Positions 16,369 to 24,950 of a DNA stretch of 64,000 nt are shown here, in pieces. A program made the position numbers and the translations under genes. Every line of letters starts with the position of its first letter. The stretch's first letter is position 1. The notes below the pieces were generated by a model, which was given only the letters and a program-made list of their open reading frames with translations, was not told where the DNA came from and did no database searches. The DNA comes from Terriglobales bacterium (lineage in GTDB: Bacteria > Acidobacteriota > Terriglobia > Terriglobales > Acidobacteriaceae). Location of the stretch: positions 1-64,000 of the forward strand of contig JAICWP010000011.1 in assembly GCA_025934735.1 (NCBI GenBank), in the 5' to 3' direction.

Positions 16369-17340
16369 TTAATTCCCCTCGCCCGGCTGCAACAGATGTT
16401 CCCGTAACCGGCGGTAGGCCCACTTGGCCCAGGTGCGGCCGATACGCGCCGGACGCAAAGCATGAATGTGGCGACAGCGGAGACGTATGCGTTCCGACTC
16501 AGCCGTGTCACGGACGGGCAAGCCGCTGCCGGGGCGGGCGGGAGCGGCGGCGACCAGAAAGAGGTTGGAAGGGTCCAGCGGATGCTCGATCGCCTCCACC
16601 GCCAGCACTTGGAAGCCAAAGCGGCGGAACAGATTTCCCAGGGTTCGCGGAGAAAAGGCCTGCAGATGGGCCAGGTGAAACATCCCAATGCCCCGCCAGG
16701 AGCCATCCAGGTTGGGACACTCGGCAAAAACAAGTCCGCCCGGCCGCAGGTTCCGGCGCACGGACTCGAAGAACGCCGGCAAATCCTGCAGGTGCTCCAG
16801 CACGTGAAAGGCGGAGATCACGTCCCAGCGTTCAGAAGCACCATAGGCCTCAAAAAATCCCTGCTGCACCGCCAACCCCAGCTGCTGCCGGCAGAAAGTG
16901 GCCGCCGACGGGTCGGGATCAATCCCCCCTACCGCGGTCTCGTGAAAATGGCGGCGCACTGCCGCCAGGAACAGTCCGCTGCCGCAGCCCACATCGAGAA
17001 GCCGCGTCTGCGGCGATAGATAATCCGCATAGCGGCGCAGCCGGATGGCGGCCAGTTCTTCCAGGCGGTGCCGCCGCACGTATTGCGGCGAGATACCGCG
17101 CACCCCTTCGTAAAAGTACAGATAGTTGCTGGCGTAGAACTCTTCCAGATAGGCGCGCGTGGGCCGAGGATTGGAGTAGACCTGCCCGCAACCGTCACAC
17201 TCCACGGTGCGGATGGGAAAGCCAAAGGAATCGAAGGCGAGCAAGCCCGTGCAGTCCCGGCTGGCACACGCCGGACAAGGGCAGCTTTCTAACTTCAGGG
17301 GTATGGGCAACAGGGTGGTAACCGCGGCTTCAGCTGTCAT
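16369..17340 (-). CDS. Class I SAM-dependent methyltransferase with N-terminal zinc-binding motif
   Basis: The protein has 323 residues. An N-terminal CPCPACASRDC...ECDGCGQVYSNPRP gives two cysteine pairs, as in the sugar C-methyltransferase/'putative zinc binding' N-terminal domains. SAM-binding LLDVGCGSGLFLAAV is at about 115-130, followed by GIDPDPSA and ISAFHVLEHLQDLPAF. The C-terminal part resembles methyltransferases of polysaccharide clusters acting on nucleotide-sugars or lipid-linked glycans. The exact acceptor is unknown. The start is 14 bp after the upstream gene. Confidence 0.85.
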   Translation of the reverse strand: MTAEAAVTTLLPIPLKLESCPCPACASRDCTGLLAFDSFGFPIRTVECDGCGQVYSNPRPTRAYLEEFYASNYLYFYEGVRGISPQYVRRHRLEELAAIRLRRYADYLSPQTRLLDVGCGSGLFLAAVRRHFHETAVGGIDPDPSAATFCRQQLGLAVQQGFFEAYGASERWDVISAFHVLEHLQDLPAFFESVRRNLRPGGLVFAECPNLDGSWRGIGMFHLAHLQAFSPRTLGNLFRRFGFQVLAVEAIEHPLDPSNLFLVAAAPARPGSGLPVRDTAESERIRLRCRHIHALRPARIGRTWAKWAYRRLREHLLQPGEGN

Positions 17341-17354
17341 AAGGTTGTAACCTG

Positions 17355-18476
17355 TCAGGCTGCGCCTGCTGGCTGGCGGCGCCCGCCCAAACCCAGCAGT
17401 TCGCCATAGATTTTGAGGATATCTTCCGCATTATGTTTCCAGGAAAAGCGTTCTCCCACCCTTGCTTGGGCTGCCTGACCCATGGCGGTCCGGCGGCGCA
17501 GAGCTTCGGCTACGCAGGCGCGGTAACCTTCCCCATCCCCCCAGCGATATACCAAACCGGTAACGCCGTGCTGGACAACATAAGGAATGCCGCCCACGGC
17601 GGGTGCCACCACAGGCAGGCCGCAGGCCATGGCCTCGAGAATCACCGTTGGCAGTCCCTCGCTGCGTGACGCCATCACCAGCAGCGCGGCCTCGCAATAG
17701 GCGGTATGCAGCTCGCGGAACCCCAGGTTCTGAAACACATGGATGCGGGTCGCCAGGCCCAGTCGCTCGATGCACTGGCGAACGCCGCCCAAAGCGCCGT
17801 CATCCTGCCCGATGAGCACCAGATCGAACTCCGGAAGCAAGGCTTGCTGCGCCACCAGAAATGGAACGCACTTCTGTTCCTGGAAGCGCCCCACGTGCAG
17901 CAAGTAATTGCGCTCAATTCCATGCTGCGCGCGAAAGCACAGTTCCGGCCGGACACGAAATCTCTCTGTATCAATGCTGTTGGGCACAAGGCGCGATTGT
18001 TGCGGTGTCAAACCGTGTTGCAGCGCATCCCGGAGATCCTGCAGCGTCAGGCTGAGGACGCGGTCGGCAGCCCGTAAACTCGCCGCGGTCAGAGTCGCAT
18101 CGTAAGCGCGCTTGGCGAGATTGCTTACCCATCCGCTAGCCGGATAGAAGCAGTGCGGGGTAAAAACCGTCTTGCGGCCCAAACCACGGGCCAGCAGCAG
18201 CCCGCAGGCGGAGAAAGGCTTGCGCGACATGTGAGCGTGCACCACATCGAAGCGGCATGCTTCTTTTCGCAGGAACCCGCATAGGCCCAGCAGGCCCCTG
18301 ACCTTGACCACGCGAATGCCGTCTACCTGCAACTCACCGCAGCCTTCTTGGTCGGCGCCGCATACTAGAGTGACCTGGTGGCCGCGCGCCAGCAATTGCC
18401 GTCCCAGGTTAAGAATGTGGAACTCCACGCCGCCCAGGTAGGAAAAAGAAAAACGGTTGACGAACAGGATATTCAT
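17355..18476 (-). CDS. Glycosyltransferase family 4 (GT-B)
   Basis: The protein has 373 residues from ATG 18476, giving the classic start MNILFVNRFSFSYLGGVEFH (glycine-rich acceptor loop). Then come VVHAHMSRKPFS, FTPHCFYP, LVPNSIDTERF, LLHVGRFQEQKCVPFLV and the E-x7-E in SEGLPTVILEAMACGLPVVA. ATGA overlap of 4 bp with the flippase gene shows coupling. The longer frame to 19097 is antisense-free shadow inside the flippase gene. Confidence 0.9.
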   Translation of the reverse strand: MNILFVNRFSFSYLGGVEFHILNLGRQLLARGHQVTLVCGADQEGCGELQVDGIRVVKVRGLLGLCGFLRKEACRFDVVHAHMSRKPFSACGLLLARGLGRKTVFTPHCFYPASGWVSNLAKRAYDATLTAASLRAADRVLSLTLQDLRDALQHGLTPQQSRLVPNSIDTERFRVRPELCFRAQHGIERNYLLHVGRFQEQKCVPFLVAQQALLPEFDLVLIGQDDGALGGVRQCIERLGLATRIHVFQNLGFRELHTAYCEAALLVMASRSEGLPTVILEAMACGLPVVAPAVGGIPYVVQHGVTGLVYRWGDGEGYRACVAEALRRRTAMGQAAQARVGERFSWKHNAEDILKIYGELLGLGGRRQPAGAA

Positions 18477-19798
18477 GAGCCGCATTTTTCCGGTGAAACC
18501 GCCAGCGGCTTGTCTCCTTTGGCCAGCGGACTCAAAACGCGCAATAGGGCGGCATACACCGCGCCTGCCGCCAGCAGGGCGGTGACGGAATTGCCCAGGG
18601 CCAGTCCGGGAAGTCCCAGCCAGCAGGCGCCGCTGACCTTGAGCAGCACCCCGGCTGCGAACGCGGCCACGCTCACCTGCATATAGAGGTACTCGCGCCG
18701 GCGGATGTAGAGTGCGGTGGAGTAGATCTTCACCAGAATGATCCCGGCGGCGTAGCCGGCCAGCAGCAGCAGCAACAGCCCATGCTGCTGAAAAAGAGTG
18801 CTGAAAGAGCGGAAGGCCGGCAGCGGCAGCCAGCGCAATCCCACCAGGCCGGCCGCGGTTGCCGCCAGCAGCGCCGCCGTCAGCGCTAGCGCTTCTGCCG
18901 TTCCCTCCCGCAGCAGGGACCGAAAGCGGCTGGCGCGCGCGTGCTCCGCCAGGCGCTGGCTGAGGGGCAGCAGGTATCCGTTCTGCACTACGGCATGGGT
19001 GAATCCCACCAGGCGTTGGAACAGGTAGAACACGGTCACAGCTCCGCTCCCGATGTAGGCGGCGATTACCGAGTCGAACAGGGGCTCGGCGCGGCAAATG
19101 GCTGCGTTCACCACCAGCCAGCGAACCCGGCCGTATGCCTCCGCCCCATGGCGGAGAGCATGGCCGGACTGATAATGCGCCAGGCTCGCCCCCGCCAGGG
19201 GAAAAAGCAGCAAAACCGTGGCCGAGAGCAGCTGGGCAACCACGATTTGGGCCGGCGCCTGCGGGCGGGCAAAACCGGCCAGCCAGAGCACGGCCGAGCT
19301 ATTGCCCAGCAACAAGAGCGACTGCATCAGGCAGGTCCGGCCGCGAGCTACAAGAAAACAGCTTTTCACGGTCCAGGCGCAAAAGATCACGTAATAGGCG
19401 CAGTTCAGCCAGAGCAACTGCCGCAGCAGGCCGGGGCTCTGCGCCGCCATCCCCGGAAAAATCAGAGGAGTCAGGCGCGCCAAGGGAAAAAACAATAGCC
19501 CTGCCATCAGCGCGCCGCCGATCACAACTCCCGCCGTCAGGTTCCAATAGGCGGTGGCGATTTTGCCTTCTTCCTTCAGTTCAGTGAAGTAGGGCACTAG
19601 AATCTCGTTCAGCTGCCCCAGGGTGACAGTATAGAGAACATTCACCAGCAGGCTGATGGCGAACACCAGATCGGTGAGCTGCCCCACACCGTAGCGGTGC
19701 ACCACCAGCGAATAAAACGCCAGGGTAAGCGCTCCGTTTCCTGCCGCCAGCAGCAGGCGAAGCACTTTGGCGGGAAGGTCAGCGCATTTGTACAGCAA
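18473..19798 (-). CDS. Lipid-linked oligosaccharide flippase (Wzx/MurJ-like)
   Basis: The protein has 441 residues with about 12-14 hydrophobic helices. FAISLLVNVLYTVTLGQLNEILVPYFTEL resembles the MurJ/MviN branch of the MOP superfamily. No ATG is available early. TTG 19798 is chosen because GGGAGG stands 9 bp upstream and the frame before it is inside the epimerase gene; GTG a few codons later (in AKVLRL) is the alternative. It would flip the undecaprenyl-linked repeat unit to the periplasm. It overlaps the epimerase gene by 20 bp. Confidence 0.8.
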   Translation of the reverse strand: MLYKCADLPAKVLRLLLAAGNGALTLAFYSLVVHRYGVGQLTDLVFAISLLVNVLYTVTLGQLNEILVPYFTELKEEGKIATAYWNLTAGVVIGGALMAGLLFFPLARLTPLIFPGMAAQSPGLLRQLLWLNCAYYVIFCAWTVKSCFLVARGRTCLMQSLLLLGNSSAVLWLAGFARPQAPAQIVVAQLLSATVLLLFPLAGASLAHYQSGHALRHGAEAYGRVRWLVVNAAICRAEPLFDSVIAAYIGSGAVTVFYLFQRLVGFTHAVVQNGYLLPLSQRLAEHARASRFRSLLREGTAEALALTAALLAATAAGLVGLRWLPLPAFRSFSTLFQQHGLLLLLLAGYAAGIILVKIYSTALYIRRREYLYMQVSVAAFAAGVLLKVSGACWLGLPGLALGNSVTALLAAGAVYAALLRVLSPLAKGDKPLAVSPEKCGS

Positions 19799-20723
19799 GC
19801 CTGACCGCCTCCCGGAAGCTGTACTGGGCTTGCCACTGCAGCCTGCTGCTGGTGTGCGCCATGTCGGCAAGCTGGGTGGGACGATCCACTTTGCGCACGC
19901 GTGCGGGATCAACCTCGATGACGCACTCCCGATTCCGGATGCCGGCGATCTGGCGCACCAGGGCGGTCACGTCGTGCTCCGTTCCTGTCCCCACATTGAA
20001 AACCTCGAGCCCAGACGCGCTGGCGGCGCCCACCATGGCAGCCAGGCAGGCCGCCGTATCTTCGACGCAAATGTAATCCCGCTTAGGTGTCAGATTGCCC
20101 AGCCGCACCACGGTGTGCTCCTTGCCGGAGCCCAACTGGCGCAGAATGTCCGGGATGAGGTGGGCGTTCGGATCACCCGGGCCGATGGTATTGAAGATGC
20201 GCGCGATGGTGCCGGCCCGCCCGCTGCGTTCCACCCAAAGCCTCAGTTGCAGCTCGTTGGTGATTTTAGAAAGCGAGTACACATCGCGGGCCTGCACCCG
20301 GCTGCTGTTTTCCCGGAGCGGTCCCGCTTGCCAGTCGTAAACCGCGCCGCTTGAGGCCAGCACGATTTTGCTGCAAGGGCTCTCCGCCAAAGCGTCGAGC
20401 AGCGCCTGAAATCCAAAGACATTGACGCGCAGGGCTTCGGCAGGATGCTTTTCGCAGGTGGGGATATGGTGGATGGCGGCCAGGTGCACCGCCAGGCGTG
20501 GAGCGAACTCGGACACCGCCTGCTCCAGCTTCTCCCGCTCGCAGATATCTTCCTGCCGGAAGCTGAGCTGGGGGTGAGCGGCGGGGGGAGGCAGGCCGAC
20601 GCTGAGGTTATCCACCAGCAGGCAGGGATAACCCAGCGACAGCAAGCGAGCCGTGAGCCGGGAGCCGATGAAACCGGCTCCGCCGGTGATCAACACGGGA
20701 AACTGCGCGTTTGTTGAATCCAT
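19779..20723 (-). CDS. NAD-dependent epimerase/dehydratase (extended SDR)
   Basis: The protein has 314 residues. VLITGGAGFIGSRL binds NAD, VHLAAIHHIPTCEKHP and SSGAVYDWQ lie around the active site, and the catalytic YxxxK is YSLSK at about residue 153. RIFNTIGPGDPN and RDYICVEDTA are typical of nucleotide-sugar 4-epimerases/dehydratases. It supplies an activated sugar for the pathway, for example a UDP-hexose epimerisation. The substrate is unassigned. Confidence 0.88.
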   Translation of the reverse strand: MDSTNAQFPVLITGGAGFIGSRLTARLLSLGYPCLLVDNLSVGLPPPAAHPQLSFRQEDICEREKLEQAVSEFAPRLAVHLAAIHHIPTCEKHPAEALRVNVFGFQALLDALAESPCSKIVLASSGAVYDWQAGPLRENSSRVQARDVYSLSKITNELQLRLWVERSGRAGTIARIFNTIGPGDPNAHLIPDILRQLGSGKEHTVVRLGNLTPKRDYICVEDTAACLAAMVGAASASGLEVFNVGTGTEHDVTALVRQIAGIRNRECVIEVDPARVRKVDRPTQLADMAHTSSRLQWQAQYSFREAVRLAVQMR

Positions 20724-20743
20724 GACGAGGACCTCCTGCGGAA

Positions 20744-21721
20744 TTACTCACCTTTCAGCATGGCGGGGAGCGTGCGAAGCAGAATCTTGATTTCCAGCCC
20801 CCAGGACCAGTGGTCGATGTACTCCAAATCAAGCTTCACCCACTCGGAAAACTGGATACGATTGCGCCCGTTGACTTGCCACAGGCAGGTCAGCCCAGGC
20901 TTGACGCTGAGGCGGCGCCGCTGCCAGGGCTGGTACTGTTCCACCTCTTCCGGCAGCGGCGGGCGGGGCCCGACCATGCTCATTTCCCCTTTCAGAACGT
21001 TCCACAGTTGCGGAAACTCGTCCAGGCTGAGCCGGCGCAAGATTTTGCCCACCGGGGTACAGCGCGGGTCGGCGCGCATTTTGAATACCGGGCCATCCAT
21101 TTCGTTGTGCCCGGCGAGCTGGGCGCGGGCGTGCTCCGCGCTATTGACCATGGTGCGCAGCTTATAAAGCAGGAACTGGCGCCCATTCTGTCCCACCCGC
21201 GGCTGGCGGAAAATGACCGGTCCTGGCGAAGATAATTTGATCAGCAGAGCGGCGGCGGCCAGGAGGGGAAGAAACAGGAGCAGCAGACCCGTGGCCAGCA
21301 GCACGTCCAGGACTCGCTTCATCAAACCGCGGGCCTGGTGTTGCGGCCGCACTGGCGTCAGCAAGGGAACGCCGGCGACCTGTTCCATGCGCAGCGGCGC
21401 ATCCATGCCGGCCAGTGAGTGGACGTAGAAGTACGCCGGCACTCCCAAGTCGCTGCAGTGCTGCAGAGCAGGCTGGGCTTGCCCAAAGCCTCGCCCGGAA
21501 GGAGTAAAGATGACGCCATCTACAATCCGGCTCTGCATTACATCAGGGAAATCGGCCAGCGAACCGAGCAGGGGCAGGGAGGCGGCGGGCGCGCTTTCCT
21601 CTTGCCCATACGCCAGGTGCCCGATGACGCGCAGCCCGGCCAGACGGTGGCCGCTCATCGCCTGGGCCACCGCGCCCGCGGCATGCCCATTGCCGACAAT
21701 TAGAAAATTGCGATCGTTCAC
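20744..21721 (-). CDS. Undecaprenyl-phosphate sugar phosphotransferase (initiating enzyme), short form
   Basis: The protein has 325 residues. Residues 1-130 are a Rossmann-like domain (NFLIVGNGHAAGAVAQAM). One hydrophobic segment follows (VLLATGLLLLFLPLLAAAAL), then the catalytic domain: SPGPVIFRQPRVGQNG, LYKLRTM, LDEFPQLWNVLKGEMSMVGP and KPGLTCLWQVNGRN. It would put the first sugar-1-phosphate on undecaprenyl phosphate. Usual WbaP/EpsE-like enzymes are about 450-490 residues with four N-terminal helices; these are absent here, so it resembles the minimal form plus the CoA-binding-like domain. It starts 47 bp after the Wzz-like gene. Confidence 0.88.
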   Translation of the reverse strand: MNDRNFLIVGNGHAAGAVAQAMSGHRLAGLRVIGHLAYGQEESAPAASLPLLGSLADFPDVMQSRIVDGVIFTPSGRGFGQAQPALQHCSDLGVPAYFYVHSLAGMDAPLRMEQVAGVPLLTPVRPQHQARGLMKRVLDVLLATGLLLLFLPLLAAAALLIKLSSPGPVIFRQPRVGQNGRQFLLYKLRTMVNSAEHARAQLAGHNEMDGPVFKMRADPRCTPVGKILRRLSLDEFPQLWNVLKGEMSMVGPRPPLPEEVEQYQPWQRRRLSVKPGLTCLWQVNGRNRIQFSEWVKLDLEYIDHWSWGLEIKILLRTLPAMLKGE

Positions 21722-21768
21722 TTCGTGCCTGCTCTCTGGGGAGGGAGGGGAAAAGGGAAAGCGATGGT

Positions 21769-23076
21769 TCAGGCTCTGGAGTTCTTGCGCCGGAGGAAAG
21801 CCGCCCCGAAGCCGCGCGCGTCGCCCATGATTTGTTGCAGAAGCTGTTTGCAGGGTTCATCGGCTGCGGCCTCGCTCCAGGCATCCGCCGTGCAGGCGCA
21901 GATGATTCCAGCCAGGCAAGCCAGGCCGGCGCCGCCGGCGAGAAGCAGCAAGCATGGGGGAAAAGAGGGCCGCTCCGGGATGCGGGGCTCGCGCAGCATG
22001 CGCACGGTGGGGATTTCACGCGCTTCCTCCACTTTGGCCAGCTCATATTCCCGGGTGAGCGTCTCGTACACCACCTCCTGCACACGCATTTCGCGGCGCA
22101 GGTCAAGGTAGGTGGTTCCCAGCAAGGGAAGCTTTCGCAGCGAGGGCAGGGGCGGGTCGGAATCCGGCAGGATGGCGCCGGGCCGCGGGCCCGCCGTGCC
22201 GCTCACCATTTGCAACTGCTGCCGCAGTTCCGCCACCCGGGCTTTCAGCGAGAGGATGCGGACGTTGCCCTCGGCATACATCTGCCGCATCCCGCTGAGC
22301 TCGGCCTCCGCCGCGATGACTTCTCCCTGCAGCCGGGCCGCCGCCTCCACCATGGCTCGCGCTTGGTCGGCCACATCAATCGTGCCCTGGCGGCTGGAAA
22401 ATTCGGCCAGCTGCTTTTCTGTCAGGCTGAGATCCTGTTTGGCCGTGCCCAACCGTTGCTCCAGGAAAATGCGTTGCCGGCGTGCCGCCGAAGTTGAAGC
22501 GCGGGACAACAAGGCATTGAGTTTCTCCACGTACGCCTTGGCCAGGGCGGCGGCGCGGCCAGAGTCGGAGTCGGAGACGCGCACGCTGACCATTCCGCTC
22601 CTGCGGTCTTCGGCAATGCGGCTGCGGCCGGCCAGCACCTTTTCCGCCTGCAGATAGCTGCGGCATCGGTACACGCGGCGCAGGTCATAGGCGTCAATGA
22701 GCTCATCCTGGATGGCGGGGCTGGCGAGAATGCCCGCCATCAGGGCGCTGGAGCTTCTCCCGCCCAGCAGGTCGTAGTCCAGGCTGCCGTTGATTCCGCC
22801 GGCCAGCGAGGACAACAAGGCTGCCCTGCCCGCCGAGGGAGTTTCCGGCGGCATGATCTGCACCATGGCCTGATAGCGGCGGGGCAGAAGGACCAGCAGA
22901 AGCCCGCTGGCGAGCAGCCCGGCCAGAGTAAAGCGAAACACCAGGCGGCGGCGCCCCCACAGGCGGCGCGCCCCTTCCGACAGCCGTTGACGCGCCGCTC
23001 GTTGCCGCTGCCATTCCGGAGGCCAGCTAGGATCTTGGCGCAGATCCGAGATTGCGGAATTCAGGTCGTTCGTCAT
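21769..23076 (-). CDS. Wzz/GNVR-type polysaccharide chain-length determinant
   Basis: The protein has 435 residues from ATG 23076. There is an N-terminal helix at about 48-66 (FTLAGLLASGLLLVLLP), and a periplasmic domain with coiled-coil segments around residues 195-300 (LNALLSRASTSAARRQRIFL and following). A C-terminal helix (CLLLLAGGAGLACLAGIICA) is preceded by the proline-rich PERPSFPP. It sets chain length in Wzy-dependent assembly. No tyrosine-kinase (BY-kinase) domain is fused to it or encoded in the operon. Confidence 0.85.
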   Translation of the reverse strand: MTNDLNSAISDLRQDPSWPPEWQRQRAARQRLSEGARRLWGRRRLVFRFTLAGLLASGLLLVLLPRRYQAMVQIMPPETPSAGRAALLSSLAGGINGSLDYDLLGGRSSSALMAGILASPAIQDELIDAYDLRRVYRCRSYLQAEKVLAGRSRIAEDRRSGMVSVRVSDSDSGRAAALAKAYVEKLNALLSRASTSAARRQRIFLEQRLGTAKQDLSLTEKQLAEFSSRQGTIDVADQARAMVEAAARLQGEVIAAEAELSGMRQMYAEGNVRILSLKARVAELRQQLQMVSGTAGPRPGAILPDSDPPLPSLRKLPLLGTTYLDLRREMRVQEVVYETLTREYELAKVEEAREIPTVRMLREPRIPERPSFPPCLLLLAGGAGLACLAGIICACTADAWSEAAADEPCKQLLQQIMGDARGFGAAFLRRKNSRA

Positions 23077-23129
23077 GGTTGCGGGTTGAACCACGGGCGG
23101 TCTTGACGGAGGTTTTGCCGTGATCCTTC

Positions 23130-24938
23130 TTAACGCTGGCGGCCCAGCGCGCCACGCCCCCACCAGGTAAATTGCATTTCCAGGCTGAAATTGGACTGTC
23201 GCGGCCCCAACACGGGAAATTTCCAGCGCTCATATTGAATGGAGCCGGAAAACTGCAGCTCCTGGTTCAGGAAAATCCGGGATCCGAGTTTCGCAGTGTG
23301 CATGCTTCCGCCTCCCGCCATGAACTCCGGGTCGGCGCGCAGCTGACGGTAGCTGGCTTCGAGGGTGCGTTGCGGCGACCACCAGTACGTGCTGGACACA
23401 TGCAGGCCGCGTCCCTGCCTGCCCACCCAGCTCCCGAGAATGTTGCCCTGGTTGGTGTAGCCGCCCAGATAGCGCAGGTTCCAATAGTAATAGCCGGAAT
23501 CGCGCAGCCCGGGCAGGTCGGTATACACGCCCTGGGCGCGGAAATCGAGCTTCGGCAGTTTTGGTAATTGCGGCAGGTAGATGCCAGGCTGCATGGCGGA
23601 ACGGCGGGGATAGGCAATAGGTGAATACTCATCTTCGGTGAGCGCGTCGTTATAGAGCACCAGCCAGCGGCGCAGGCCGGGGATGCGGTAGCTGAAATCG
23701 AAACCGGAACGGCGGTCGCCGGGATCCTGCGTGCCGAATACATTGCCGACACAGAACACCGAGCAGGCGAAGGTGCGCAGCGTGACCGGCATACCCGGGC
23801 CGCCAAACATTCCGGTCCGGGAAAAGCCAAATTCCAGGTTGGGAGTCGGTTTGAAGCTCAGTTTTTGCCCTTGAATCCACGGCTGCTCAGGCAAGGAACG
23901 CAAGTAACTGCCCGTGACCACTCCCGTCTGCTGATTAACAAACCGATGTCCCGACAGGCGTCCGTAGATGAATTCTGTCCGCAGCGGGCCCATCCACCGG
24001 AAGATCCAGGGCAGGGTGAAGGGAACGGTGCGGGTGATCCGTGCCAGGTAGAACGGGGGAGCATTGTTGCTGAACATCAGCGGCCCGCTGAAGGAGGGTC
24101 CCCACCACAGGCTCTGTTTGCCCAGCGTGACTTGCCATCCTTTCAGGGCCACGCCGGCATACGTGTCCAGCAGGCGGAAGCGGTTGACCGCCGGATCGGG
24201 CCAGCCCGGGGGGATGGCATAGGTAATGTCGGCGCGGCCCATCGCCTGCCTGGCTCCTAGCGGAAGAGCGGCGGCAGCGGGGGCATGCTGGTACTCTCCA
24301 CGAACGTACAAGAACAGCGGCCCGGCCTGCATTCGTCCGGATACGCCGCCTACCATGCCGGCGCCCTGCCCGTAGGGCCGCCCGTAATCATTGATGATGG
24401 TCTGGCCAAAATGGTATCCGTCCCGCAGCGGCGGCCCGCTGATGGAGGTTATGCGCGTGTAAACCGATTCGATCTGAGCTGTGAAGTTCCTGCCGCTGTC
24501 GAGGCTGGCGGTTTCGCGGGCAAACTCGCCACCCAGCGTGCGCAGCATTTCCGCCGCTTCCTGCCCGGCGACATCTGCCATGTCGTCGAGCTCCGCCGCC
24601 TCGGCCAGCAGGCGGGCACATTCCATGCGCGTCCACGGGCGCATGCCCTGGAACGCGCTGGGCAGATAACCAAGGGCCGCCAGCCGGTCAAACACCGGGT
24701 ACACCCAGCTATCCAGCGGCACGTATGCCGATCCCGTGCTGGATGGGTCCCTCCCCCGCGTTTCCTCTGGCGATGATGCCGCGATCGAGGAGTGGCCAAC
24801 AAGCTTCGTGGGACAGGGCACGGGTACGCCGTCGAGATCGGTGCAGTGGCTGGTCATAGCTGGAATTGAACTCGCGGCGCCCAGTCGGGTTGTGCATCCC
24901 ATGGCAATGGCCAGCAAGGTAAGCAGAAGCGGTTTCAT
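23130..24938 (-). CDS. Capsule assembly Wzi family outer-membrane protein
   Basis: The protein has 602 residues with an N-terminal signal (LLLTLLAIAMGCTTRLGA; the Cys could be a lipobox). A helical region has YPVFDRLAALGYLPSAFQGM and RPWTRMECARLL, then a beta-barrel-like body rich in alternating aromatic residues (GKQSLWWGPSFSGPLMFSNN is the Wzi signature; also ITRTVPFTLPWIF). It ends in a barrel strand (FSLEMQFTWWGRG). Wzi-type barrels anchor or organise capsule on the cell surface. The gap to the SLBB gene is 12 bp. Confidence 0.85.
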   Translation of the reverse strand: MKPLLLTLLAIAMGCTTRLGAASSIPAMTSHCTDLDGVPVPCPTKLVGHSSIAASSPEETRGRDPSSTGSAYVPLDSWVYPVFDRLAALGYLPSAFQGMRPWTRMECARLLAEAAELDDMADVAGQEAAEMLRTLGGEFARETASLDSGRNFTAQIESVYTRITSISGPPLRDGYHFGQTIINDYGRPYGQGAGMVGGVSGRMQAGPLFLYVRGEYQHAPAAAALPLGARQAMGRADITYAIPPGWPDPAVNRFRLLDTYAGVALKGWQVTLGKQSLWWGPSFSGPLMFSNNAPPFYLARITRTVPFTLPWIFRWMGPLRTEFIYGRLSGHRFVNQQTGVVTGSYLRSLPEQPWIQGQKLSFKPTPNLEFGFSRTGMFGGPGMPVTLRTFACSVFCVGNVFGTQDPGDRRSGFDFSYRIPGLRRWLVLYNDALTEDEYSPIAYPRRSAMQPGIYLPQLPKLPKLDFRAQGVYTDLPGLRDSGYYYWNLRYLGGYTNQGNILGSWVGRQGRGLHVSSTYWWSPQRTLEASYRQLRADPEFMAGGGSMHTAKLGSRIFLNQELQFSGSIQYERWKFPVLGPRQSNFSLEMQFTWWGRGALGRQR

Positions 24939-24950
24939 CGTTGAGTTGGG

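Noticed and set aside
15699-17321. 540-residue plus-strand frame inside the polysaccharide operon
   Set aside because: It lies antisense to a glycosyltransferase and a methyltransferase that have clear family motifs. GC-rich codon bias leaves long open antisense frames here.
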